From Parachlorella kessleri (lineage: Eukaryota; Chlorophyta; Trebouxiophyceae; Chlorellales; Chlorellaceae), in NCBI GenBank assembly GCA_001598975.1, contig BBXU01001713.1:1-10942 (forward strand): DNA of 10,942 bases, read 5' to 3'. Under the pieces are notes generated by a model. That model was not told the DNA's origin, made no database searches, and saw nothing but the letters and a program-made list of their open reading frames with translations. A program made the translations under genes and the position numbers. Each line of letters begins with the position of its first letter. The stretch's first letter is position 1. Below are positions 1-7,818 of the stretch, piece after piece.

Positions 1-284
1 CGGGGCGGCTGACTGCCCTGTCAGGCAACGAGGCAACCTGTGTCATGCGCAAAGCAGGCTGTGTGCCGCATGTGGGCGTGACTGGACCTTCTTGTCCAGG
101 AGCGAAGCGTCAGTACACCTGTCAATGCCACTCTCAGATGTGCCGAGATTGGCAACAGGGGGGCTGAGCCAGAAACACCACCAAGTAAGTCCCAGCCTGC
201 TGCGAGGAGCGCAGAACGCAGGGCAGGGGCGGCAAGCCCCACAACCCCAAACCCTTGGCGTCACCACCCTGCCTTCAAACACAC
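1..284 (-). other. GMPS intron 5, 5' portion
   Basis: On the minus strand the last visible GMPS exon ends in CTC CAG followed by GTGTTTG, a plausible donor at 284-283. I searched the remaining 284 bases to the window edge for the expected continuation (GPDEHVICALSGGVDS-like) in all minus frames and found none, so this is intron. The open frames across it on both strands have no recognisable protein. Confidence 0.75.
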
Positions 285-2295
285 CTGGAGCCGGATTTTC
301 TCCATCTCCTCCTCCAGCACATTCTCCATCTTCCAATCGCCAGTCATCTTGGCTATTTCAAAGAGGAAATGCCTGCAACCAACAGCAACCCTCATCATAT
401 CACAGACGCCGTGTGTACCTGACATCAAATGCAAACTCCCGTATCACAGATCTGCAGGTGATAGCGGGGCACGCGGGGAGGGGCCCTGTTGGGCTGCCGC
501 ATAAGAGAAAGAGAGATTGAAAGGCGGCCAGGGAAATAGCTGCCCAAGACCTTCTCAGAGCCACAAGTGCCCTTTGAGAGAGTAACTCTTGGCAGACAAC
601 TTTCCTTTCGTATTGTTAAAACTGTACGCAGCTCCCAGAGAGGAGGGCTGGCATGTATAACCCACGGACGGCCCACCTATCTCCTCATCCATCCAGCAAC
701 AGGGCCGGCCTGCCCCGCTGGCAGCCTTCAGAAAAACTCACTGTTTATCAGCCAGCCGACCGACCTGATGGTCTCTGCTCCCCGCTCCGAGTGCACCACC
801 TCTGGGTGGTACTGCAGCCCAAAGATGCGCCGCTTGGGGTGCTCGATGCCGACAATGGCGCCCTGCAGGAGGGAGGAGAATCCTTGAGCAGCAGCTCGTA
901 GTGCTGCAAGCATCAGCAACCAGCACCTCCGGCCGGGCGGCCATCGCAAACACACCACCGGCCTGCTCTGTTCAGCAAACAGGGGCCCCTCCGACAGCCT
1001 GCCTACACGCCTTCCACCCTCGTCCCTTAACTCACATCTTTGCTGCCAGGACGCAACTAGCCACCAGGCTGCCCCCCGTGCTCCGCCCCCCTCCCCCCCC
1101 CTCCCCGTCTACCAAAACCCCTCCCCTCCAACAAATCCCTCCCACCCACATACACACCCGCCCGCCGCCCACTCAACGCACCTGCTCGCTGTTTGCCACC
1201 ACCAGGAACCCCTCCGGCAGCCGCACCGCCTCGTCGCCATGACTCATCCACACCAGCTGGCCGTCCTCCGTCTGGTTGGCGTACAGGTTAGAGTTCTTGA
1301 CGATCCTCATGGGCATGCGACCGTACTCGCCCCCGCCGTGGGCAGTCTTCACCTCGCCACCCAGCTGGTGCACTATGAGCTGCACGACAATGAATCACAA
1401 TAAGCCACGGTGCAGGCTGTAGGATGGGCTATAAGCTGCACGACAATGAGCAACGATGCAGGCTCTAGGAAGGGCTTCCCCAAGCCTTGAATGCAGGACG
1501 GGCGGCAAGGATCACTGGGCAGCTGGGGGACATAACTGTTTCTGAGAGGACGGTGCAAGGCTGGAGCACTGATGTTTATAGGGGGGCATGCGCGTGTGTA
1601 GCACTCTGGTGAGTCAGCTGAGCACTGCACCAAAGCAAGCAGCTGTGCATGTTCATGTTCTGCCCTACGGTGCAAGCACCACCACCTGCTTCCTAACTGC
1701 CACCACACCCTGCCCCATCGCTTTGTTTGAAATCCCTGCAGCTGGTCTTGCACCAAACAGGATTGAGGCATCCACACCTGCATCCCATAGCAGATCCCCA
1801 GCACGGGGATACTGTTCTCCTGGCAATACTCAAAGAAGCCCTCGGGCACTCGAGGTGACCCCTCCACATGCACCGAGTTAGGACCGCCCGACAGGATGAC
1901 CACCTTGGGCTGCACGCTCCGGATGCGCTCCTGTAGGGTGTAAGGCCAAGCACACCAGCTCCTTGAATAATCTTTGGTGTGACCTGGCTAGCTGCAGTTG
2001 AGCAGGCCTAGCGCCACCACGTGCACTCGAACCAGTGCACCACCTGACGCATGCACAGCCCCAGGCCAGCTGATGAGTGTAGGCCGGCGCACAGGCCACC
2101 CTTACGAACCATGGTGGCGTCTCCAGGCATCAGCATTGACAGCACGCCGTTCTCCCTGATCCTCCTGGCAATCAGCTGGGTGTACTGGGAGCCATAGTCC
2201 AGCACCAGGCACACTGAGTGATTGGAGAACACGCCGTTCTGCCCTTCAATCTTTGCCTTCTTAGCAGCGTGCCCGTTCTCCGCCATGGTGTTCAT
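285..2295 (-). CDS. GMPS: GMP synthase (glutamine-hydrolysing), N-terminal part, five exons, continues off the left edge
   Basis: Converts XMP, glutamine and ATP to GMP, the last step of de novo guanine nucleotide synthesis. Exons inferred from frame and splice sites, in transcript order: 2295-2110, 1930-1778, 1379-1182, 862-765, 372-285 (62, 51, 66, 32 plus 2 nt, and 1 nt plus 29 codons). All phases agree. Residues about 28-200 form the class I glutamine amidotransferase domain: [18 protein letters not shown] near the N-terminus, [10 protein letters not shown], the nucleophile Cys109 in GICYGMQ, and the His198/Glu200 pair in YHPEV. The last exon ([20 protein letters not shown] onward) is the linker to the ATP-pyrophosphatase domain. 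That domain's SGGVDS loop is not in the window, so only about 230 residues of a protein usually above 500 are seen. Start: ATG 2295 is the first of two in-frame ATGs; ATG 2286 has the stronger context (ACCATGG). The frame stays open upstream to ATG 2478, so a longer N-terminus is possible. The family call is very secure. Confidence 0.95.
1378..1476. repeat. Diverged tandem duplication spanning a GMPS 3' splice site
   Basis: AGCTGCACGACAATGA occurs at 1378-1393 and again at 1434-1449. A second matched block, TGCAGGCT(G/C)TAGGA(T/A)GGGCT, lies at 1411-1430 and 1457-1476. Together they form two copies about 56 bp apart with an indel between the blocks. On the minus strand copy 1 contains the real acceptor of GMPS exon 3 (TTGTCGTGCAG, AG at 1381-1380). 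Copy 2 carries the same acceptor sequence upstream in the intron, with its AG at 1437-1436. Confidence 0.8.
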
Positions 2296-2558
2296 AACTA
2301 CAATCAAACAGCGCCGATGGCGGCGGGGTGGAGTGAAAGAGACTCGTGCAGAGTAGGGCAGGAAAGCCCTGGCTTTGAGCAATGCTGCAGAGCGCCGGTC
2401 TGTGGCCTTTTTCCGAGTCGAGTTGCTCCCGCCCTTTGTGCAACTTTTGGGCGCAACGAGACCCAAAGACACCCACATTGGAGTCTATTCACTGCATTTA
2501 CAGTTGCATTGTGGAGATCGACGGCAGAAAATTCAGTAGCTACACAAGCGAGCCTGCA
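2296..2558. promoter_or_regulatory. Head-to-head intergenic region, probable bidirectional promoter
   Basis: This 263-bp stretch separates the GMPS start codon (minus strand, 2295) from the chosen M16 start codon (plus strand, 2559). It must hold both 5' UTRs and at least the core promoters. I see no convincing TATA box on either strand. The GMPS frame is open leftward from ATG 2478, and the M16 frame is open from ATG 2382, so either coding region might start inside this spacer. The promoter role is inferred from gene arrangement only. Confidence 0.55.
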
Positions 2559-5500
2559 ATGTTAGACACGAAGAGGGTACAGTGGAGGCCCTGCAGCCTC
2601 TACAGACCCAGCCAGCATTCACACTGGAGGCCACGGCACCACCGGATCCCGCCTGTGCACTGCCGAAAACAGGATAGCGAACCTGGGGCCTGGCAGCACC
2701 GTGTGGGAGCTGCTACAGCCACCCTAGCGTTGTCACTCCAGGCGTTCATCACACCTTCCCTTGCTCTTGACCTTCAGCAGCCCGGAATACAGGTGGGACC
2801 AGCGATGCAAGGAGCTGAAAAGTGTGCTTACCTTGGCTGCCTGCTTCGAATATGTACCTTAACCTCGTCCGGGCCACCATGTATGCCGCAAACCCTGCCC
2901 ATTGCAACAGTGGGAGGTGACTCCCTTGTTCCTCACGCCCAGGAGGTTACCGCTGCCACCGCCGCCGCCACCGCTAGAGCGGCAGGAACCACTCTTGCCG
3001 AGCTAGATGCGGCTTTGAGGCTGCCGGCGCCGCCGGCCGAGTTCCCGCCGCTGCCGCCCCTCTCCATGCCCAAGTACCAGGAGCTTGTGTTGCCAAATGG
3101 CCTCCGGCTGTTCCTGATGGAGGACCATGAGGTGCCCCTCGTGCGAGGCTCGCTACTCATGAAGGGTGGACAGCGGGGCAGCCCAGACGATAAGGTGATG
3201 GAGAGGTCTCTGGATTGAGTGGTGGGGTCAGGATGAGTTCACAATTCGCGGTCTGTCTGGACACAGTTGTTCTATGATACCCAGGGCTTGGCAGGGCGCC
3301 GGAATCCCACCGGTTGATGACAACCAGTAGGACAGCAAGGTCCTGTCCAGCAGCCAGCCAAATGGCCCCCAGGCATGCTATACTACCCTACCCCCCCCCC
3401 CCCCCAAAAAAAAAAACGGGAAATCAGCATTCGTTGGTCCTGTTATGGCCAAACCGAGGCACCCTTGCATTGTCAGTTGTGGCTGCAGGGTGGGGTAGTT
3501 GTCCTAGGTTTGGTGATGGTTGCAAAAGTACGGGTGAGCTGGCCGTGAGACATGCGCGTGCTGCTCTGGCATCACTGCCCTTCTCAGCGACACCACTGAA
3601 CAGTGCACAGGCTGTTTGCAGGTTGGTATTGCAACCATTTCTGCGGGCGTGCAGCGTGCCGGTGGCTCAACCGCCCACCCAGAAGCAGGTGAGCAAGGGG
3701 CGTGTCAATAGTTCAACTGCGTGACGTGCGCCCTGCCTGACACTTATTGTCCTGTTGGGGCATCGGAAAGGCCACTGAGAGCAGGAAGGGACGTGCGCCC
3801 TGCCTGACACTTATTGTCCTGTTGGGGCATCGGAAAGGCCACTGAGAGCAGGAAGGGAAGGCGTGGGTGCACCTGGAAGCCCTCTGCTGTTAAGGGGAAA
3901 CTCTTAAAGCAGCCAGCTAACCTGAGGACCGCCCAACAGCAAGGGACACGGCCTCCACCAACCTAATTGAAGAGGATGTACCTGTGAGGTTCCCTACGCC
4001 CGCAATGTTTTCAGCAGGACTGTCATCCTCCTGACTGCTGCAGTTCTGAATGAAGCGCTGGAAGACCGTGGGGCGTACATCGAGGGGGGTGCTGCCCTGG
4101 AATACGTGTCCATGGGGTTTTCCTGCCTGGCTGAAGATGTGTCCGATGTGCTGGAGCTCTTTTCGGAGGTGGTGCTGACCCCGGCATTGCCACAGGGGAA
4201 GCTGGACCTGTACAAAGCCCAGGTATGGCGGCCGGCGGAGGTCTCATGTGGGCATGGCAGGGGCCAGACTTGCCACAAGGGATTCTATGATCCCATGGGA
4301 TCAGAGAATCCCTTGTGCTGTGCAACTGGTTGCGGCTGTTGAGGACCAGGAGCAAGTGGAGGAGGTTGTGTCCAACAACTTACTATTTTCGGGCCTAGGA
4401 CTCATGCTCGTTTCTAGTGGACTTGCAGTGAACCGGTTGACCGTTGCTGGGGCACTGTTAAGCCATGAGTCTGGCGTCTGTTGCTGCAGGTCTTCAACTA
4501 CCTGGAGCACCAGAACGACGACCCACGATCAATCCCTGGCCGGGAGCTGGCCAAGCTCATCTATGGCAAGCATAGCGTGTTTGCACGCACACCCACGCCG
4601 CAACAGGTGGTCCATGTTCTTGCATGCACAGCGGACTGATGACAGCCTTGATGAGCACCCCACCTGACCCTGGCACTTACAAAAATCCTAATCTTCCATG
4701 TGGGATGCATGGACCGCTTGAGATGCGGCTAAGTTCTCATGAAGCTGGGATTTAGCACCTTGTTTTTGCCATGGAACAGGTGCAAGGTATTGGGCAGGAG
4801 GATGTGCGTCAGTACCTGTCCACTTGGGAGCGGCCTGACATGGCTATCCTTGGCATCGTGGGTAAGATTGGGAAAGTCTGTCGCAGGGCAGTGCAGGTGT
4901 TGACATGGGAAGCTGCTAGCAAAGATGAGCGCTGGTAGAGCAATTGTTGCATGGGGGGAGCTAGGCCACCAATATGCCTTGTAAATGGTCTGGTAGATTG
5001 TAGTAACCATCGATGATTCGAATCAGTACACTGTCACTCACAGATGTGCACCTCAATCAGGCACCCGGGACTGCTGGGGATTGTGCTGTGCTGTGCTCCC
5101 CCTCAGTGCAGGCGACTTCAACAGCCGTGACATGACAGCTCTGGTGCAGGAGAAGTTTGGCGGCTGGCAGCCGGCAGCAGGGCAGCCAGCCCAGCCGCCG
5201 CCGATCCCCAACCCACCGCTGGCGGATCAAAGCACACATGCTGGCACGATGTTTCTCATCAACGTCCCAGGATCGACGCAGGCAAGCCTGAACCCCATGT
5301 CATTTGACGCTGAGTGTTGTGTGCGCAGTTTTGTTGCCAACGTGCTCCTCCTTGTGCCAGCACGCGCAGTCTAGGCAGTACCACGACCTACTTTCAAAAA
5401 TGTCAGTCGGCGTCCGTACCCACCTCCAACCCTGCAGCTGCTGGTAACACCAGAGCTGCTAGGCTTACCCTCATGGCTGCTGGCTACATCGAAGGCGTAT

Positions 5501-7162
5501 ATATGCACGCGTCTGTGTGCCTGGCTGGCTGGGTGCAGACCAGCGTGGCCCTAGGTGAGGTTGGCATCCAGCTCATGGACCCAGATGACTACCCCCTGGA
5601 TGTGCTGAATGACATCCTCAACTCCTTTGGGTGAGCGTCTGGGTGGGTGGGTGGGTGTATGGTGGGAGCGAGGCCAGAACTGCTGCCGAGGGCAGGGCAG
5701 GCTAAGACTGGCCGAGCTCTAGACCAGCAGAGCCCCATATTGATTGATTGATTGATTAATTGATTGATTGATTGATTGCTACGCCACATGCTGCTGCTGC
5801 TGCTGTGTGAAGCATTATAACTGCTTGCCTGATTAGATTGTGACCAGCAGAGCCCCTTTAGGGGACTTTGCACTCCCGCTCACCCGGGCCATGGAATGGG
5901 GAGGGTACGGGTGCTTGCCCCTGAGTGAGTGGAGGGCTTACCTGCCATGCACCCATCAACCTGCCCTGGTGTGTCTCGCAGGGGCCGCCTGTTTGACGAG
6001 ATCCGGTCCCGGGAGGGGCTGGCCTACAGCGTGCAGGGCGGCTGGGCAGGCACGCCCCCCGACCACCCCGGCCTCTTCCTGGCAACTGCCGAGACCGCAC
6101 GCCCTGGACAGCTGATGGCAGCGCTCCGGCAGGCACTGCAGGTAGGAGGCGCTTCCTTGGGGCACTGAGAAGATCCCTGGGGCGTGAAGAGATTGCCTGG
6201 AGTGCAGAGGGCTGCAGAGCAACTCTGCAGCAGCTGCTGGGGCTCCTTATGGCAGCTTGACCGGTGTGGCCATGTATGGTGCGGTGCAAGCCAGCTGCGC
6301 GATACGTGTTGGCTGCTGCTAGATATATCCCTGGACATGGTAGGCGGGTGGGTGAAGTACACCTTTCCAGAAGGGCTAAACGTCCCTTGCTTGTGTATAA
6401 AAGTTGTGACTGACCCCCTGCTGCAACCAGGGTTGTAAACCGCTGTATTGTACTGTACTGTATTGTCACCTGCCGAGCGCAGCGGCGCTGCATCATGAAC
6501 TTTGCATGCTCCTCCCCCCGCCATGCAGGAAGCCACTGAGGAAGTGCCCAGGGCAGAGGAGGTGGCTCGAGCCAAGGAGTCCAACCTCAACCAGTTTGTC
6601 TTCAACTTTGCCTCCTCCACCGCCCAGCTGCAGGTCAGTGCCCTTGACGTACCCTGTCTGGGCATTTTGTTGTTTGATTGGTCCATCACGAGCGGAGGCA
6701 ACACTGTATGTTGCTATGTCCGCATCCGCTGGGTCTGTGCTGCTTGTGTTGGCCGCACCCATTCATGGCAGCAGCACACAATGCCAAGCTCGCTAGTGCC
6801 CTGCGTCTCTTAGTGAAAGGAAATTAATGCTCCCTCATTCAGCATGACGGGCTCGGCTTCTCATACAAGAAGCATGTTCCATGCCCTGAAGTCTGACCGG
6901 GGCAAACAGCCCACCTCCTCTTACCTTGCTGCTGCAGCGGCTCGTGGCCTACACTCTTCTGGGCGTACCGAGGGACTATCTCTTCCAGTACCAGCGAGGC
7001 ATCGAGGCTGTGGAGCCCGCCCAAGTGCTGGCAGCAGCCCAGCGGCACTTGCACCCCTCGCAGCAGACAGCGGTGGTGGTAGGGGATGTGGCCAAGATCC
7101 GGCCAGAGCTGGAAGGGCTGGGTTGGAGGATAGAGGAGCTGAAGCTTGAAGACAGCTCGTGA
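2559..7162 (+). CDS. M16-family metalloprotease-like protein, cyanobacterial type, lacking HXXEH; ten exons
   Basis: Exons by frame-consistent splicing: 2559-3194, 3622-3688, 4044-4222, 4490-4606, 4780-4861, 5112-5281, 5539-5630, 5982-6141, 6529-6633, 6938-7162 (TGA). The product is 610 residues, or 560 if 2793-2942 is also an intron. Residues 1-75 are rich in Arg and His, then hydrophobic (VGAATATLALSLQAFITPSLA), like a bipartite plastid/thylakoid leader or the signal peptide of cyanobacterial homologues. The first M16 domain starts near MPKYQELVLPNGLRLFLMED. The HXXEH zinc site is absent: the region reads VGIATISAGVQRAGG (213 on). The second domain has FGGRLFDEIRSREGLAY (447-463), the R/Y motif of M16B partner subunits. 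It is therefore probably a non-zinc subunit that helps bind peptide, working with a separate HXXEH subunit; this is inference from family knowledge. Alternative start: in-frame ATG 2382. Intron 6 uses a GC donor. The family call is secure; location and partner are not. Confidence 0.9.
2793..2942 (+). other. Possible extra intron inside M16 exon 1 (150 nt, in frame, no stop)
   Basis: CAG followed by GTGGGA at 2793, and a pyrimidine-leaning CTCACGCCCAG ending at 2942, would make a phase-0 intron of 150 nt. It is a multiple of three with no in-frame stop, so both forms are translatable. The retained form adds a 50-residue segment containing four cysteines, unlike the surrounding Ala/Pro-rich linker. 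Removing it joins the hydrophobic leader to an EVTAATAAATARAAG linker, which looks more natural. Coordinates alone cannot decide. Confidence 0.5.
3391..3416. repeat. C15-A11 homopolymer pair in M16 intron 1
   Basis: Fifteen C followed directly by eleven A, in the intron between M16 exons 1 and 2. The length of such runs is often wrong in assemblies and varies between isolates. No function is implied. Confidence 0.95.
3724..3858. repeat. 67-bp exact tandem duplication in M16 intron 2
   Basis: The unit starting ACGTGCGCCCTGCCTGACAC at 3724 repeats exactly from 3791, a period of 67 bp. The copies are 3724-3790 and 3791-3857 with no difference, and identity stops at 3859. It lies wholly in the intron after M16 exon 2. 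Complete identity suggests a recent duplication or an assembly duplication. Confidence 0.95.
4274..4317. repeat. 44-bp near-perfect palindrome in M16 intron 3
   Basis: The sequence is symmetrical about 4295/4296. The left arm begins CACAAGGGATTCT and the right arm ends AGAATCCCTTGTG, with a GATCCCATGGGATC core. Twenty-one of 22 base pairs match; only 4287 against 4304 fails. It starts 51 nt after the intron donor at 4223. It could form a DNA cruciform or a long hairpin in the pre-mRNA. Confidence 0.95.
5282..5538 (+). other. GC-AG intron 6 of the M16 gene
   Basis: M16 exon 6 ends ...PGSTQ on CAG, followed by GCAAGC with no nearby GT that keeps the frame. The next exon (TSVALGEVGIQLMDPDDYP) begins after GGGTGCAG at 5538. 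Joining CAG to ACC keeps phase 0 and continues the family alignment. Confidence 0.85.
5641..5656 (+). promoter_or_regulatory. (GGGT)4 G-quadruplex motif just inside M16 intron 7
   Basis: Four GGG runs, each separated by a single T, lie 11 nt from the GTGAGCG donor at 5631 on the transcribed sense strand. Single-base loops form the most stable class of G-quadruplex in both DNA and RNA. An effect on splicing of the adjacent donor is an inference. Confidence 0.6.
5722..5856 (-). mobile_element. Possible short retroposon remnant flanked by 15-bp direct repeats
   Basis: GACCAGCAGAGCCCC occurs at 5722-5736 and exactly again at 5842-5856, in M16 intron 7. Between the copies are 105 bp. An (ATTG)n array with one interruption (about 5740-5778) lies next to the left copy, and a (CTG)5 run sits at 5791-5805. 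Read on the minus strand this is a short body with an (AATC)n tail abutting a 15-bp repeat. That is the layout of a 5'-truncated non-LTR element or SINE with its target-site duplication. No coding or promoter motif remains. A local duplication is the main alternative. Confidence 0.35.
6211..6231. repeat. 9-bp hairpin, 3-nt loop, M16 intron 8
   Basis: GCTGCAGAG, CAA, CTCTGCAGC: a perfect short stem in the intron after exon 8. No splice signal overlaps it. Confidence 0.7.
6444..6466. repeat. TGTAY pentanucleotide array, M16 intron 8
   Basis: Runs of TGTAT and TGTAC in tandem (TGTAT TGTAC TGTAC TGTAT TGT), a short degenerate microsatellite about 60 nt before the exon 9 acceptor at 6528. Confidence 0.8.
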
Positions 7163-7597
7163 TGACAAAGCAGGACAGGGCCTGCGTGGCCAAGGCGCCT
7201 TGGTGAAGTGCGCGCAAGGCGGTTGCTCACACACCCTCCAGCTAATGGGGCGTGGTTGCTACCTCATCGGTCACCTAGGCGGTGATGCCTGCAGACTCTG
7301 CACTTCTTTGTCCCTCAAATGACCGCAGCAGGCGTGACAGAGTATCCATGATGCCTTTTAGCACACCGTGCTGCTCAGACGTCATGGCAGCGATGTAGCC
7401 TTGGCTCACTTGCGTCTGCATGAAACCCACCGTACTGCGGCACTTCCCTCAGTACAGGCCTGAGCAGCTTGTCAGGCGGCGCATCCTTGTAGCCGCTTGT
7501 TGGCATTGTCAATGGTGTTGCAGGCGTGCCCACTATGACGATGGGGCGTCTGGGGCCCGTTTCAAGTCGAGGCTAAAGCGTGTCCATGTGGGGCCGG

Positions 7598-7619
7598 CGG
7601 CAGGGTACAAACCCTGCCG
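7598..7619. repeat. 9-bp stem, ACAA loop, downstream of M16
   Basis: CGGCAGGGT, ACAA, ACCCTGCCG: a perfect GC-rich hairpin 436 nt after the M16 stop, either in a long 3' UTR or in the spacer. There is no T-run after it, and nuclear genes do not use intrinsic terminators, so no termination role is claimed. Confidence 0.65.
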
Positions 7620-7813
7620 TAGGGTTACAGATTGCAACCTGCTCCTGCAAACCAGATATTTGAGTCTAAAAACGGGGACCAGGGGCTGTGTGAACGCCTG
7701 AGTTTTCTAGAGGGGCCTCATTATGACTGCCAATAAATGTCACATGGAGGCTTGCAGCCAAAAGACCACCACTTAAGAAGTCGTGATGCACTCAATCTGC
7801 ACAATGCTCAAAC

Positions 7814-7818
7814 TGTAA
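7814..7818 (+). terminator. Candidate TGTAA polyadenylation signal for the M16 gene
   Basis: TGTAA is the favoured poly(A) signal in green-algal nuclear genes. This copy would give a 3' UTR of roughly 670 nt. AATAAA at 7732 is an alternative. A five-base motif is weak evidence by itself. Confidence 0.3.

Noticed and set aside
92..520. 142-codon open frame on the plus strand opposite the GMPS 3' region
   Set aside because: It runs antisense over a GMPS exon (372-285) and its introns. The product is low-complexity with no family resemblance.
1588..1881. 97-codon plus-strand open frame
   Set aside because: Antisense to GMPS exon 2, whose catalytic GICYGMQ motif fixes the coding strand as minus.
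2378..2558. ATG 2382 as the M16 start
   Set aside because: It is in frame and possible, but it would place the hydrophobic leader about 125 residues in and overlap the upstream GMPS frame. ATG 2559 gives a leader of normal length. Not excluded.
3289..3316. Sequence reading GLAGRRNPTG after a CCAG, resembling the M16 continuation after DDK
   Set aside because: It would lack the needed Val and reaches a stop at once. The exon at 3622-3688 (VGIATISAGVQRAGGS) fits the family and both splice phases exactly.
3314..3724. 136-codon plus-strand open frame
   Set aside because: It crosses the homopolymer run and M16 exon 2 in a different frame; the product is not recognisable.
5010..5030. GATTCGAATC resembling a tRNA T-loop
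   Set aside because: No matching T-stem, anticodon arm or acceptor stem could be built around it, and it lies in an M16 intron.
5858..6496. 212-codon minus-strand open frame, one of the longest in the window
   Set aside because: It is antisense to M16 exon 8, which carries the conserved FGGRLFDEIRSREGLAY. The translation is Arg/Pro/Ala-rich, as expected from GC-rich antisense.
6024..6704. 226-codon minus-strand open frame
   Set aside because: Antisense to M16 exons 8 and 9 and the intron between them; no motif seen.
7420..7701. 93-codon plus-strand open frame in the intergenic region
   Set aside because: Cys/Arg-rich, no recognisable domain, and contains the 7598-7619 hairpin. Most likely chance frame in 3' UTR or spacer.
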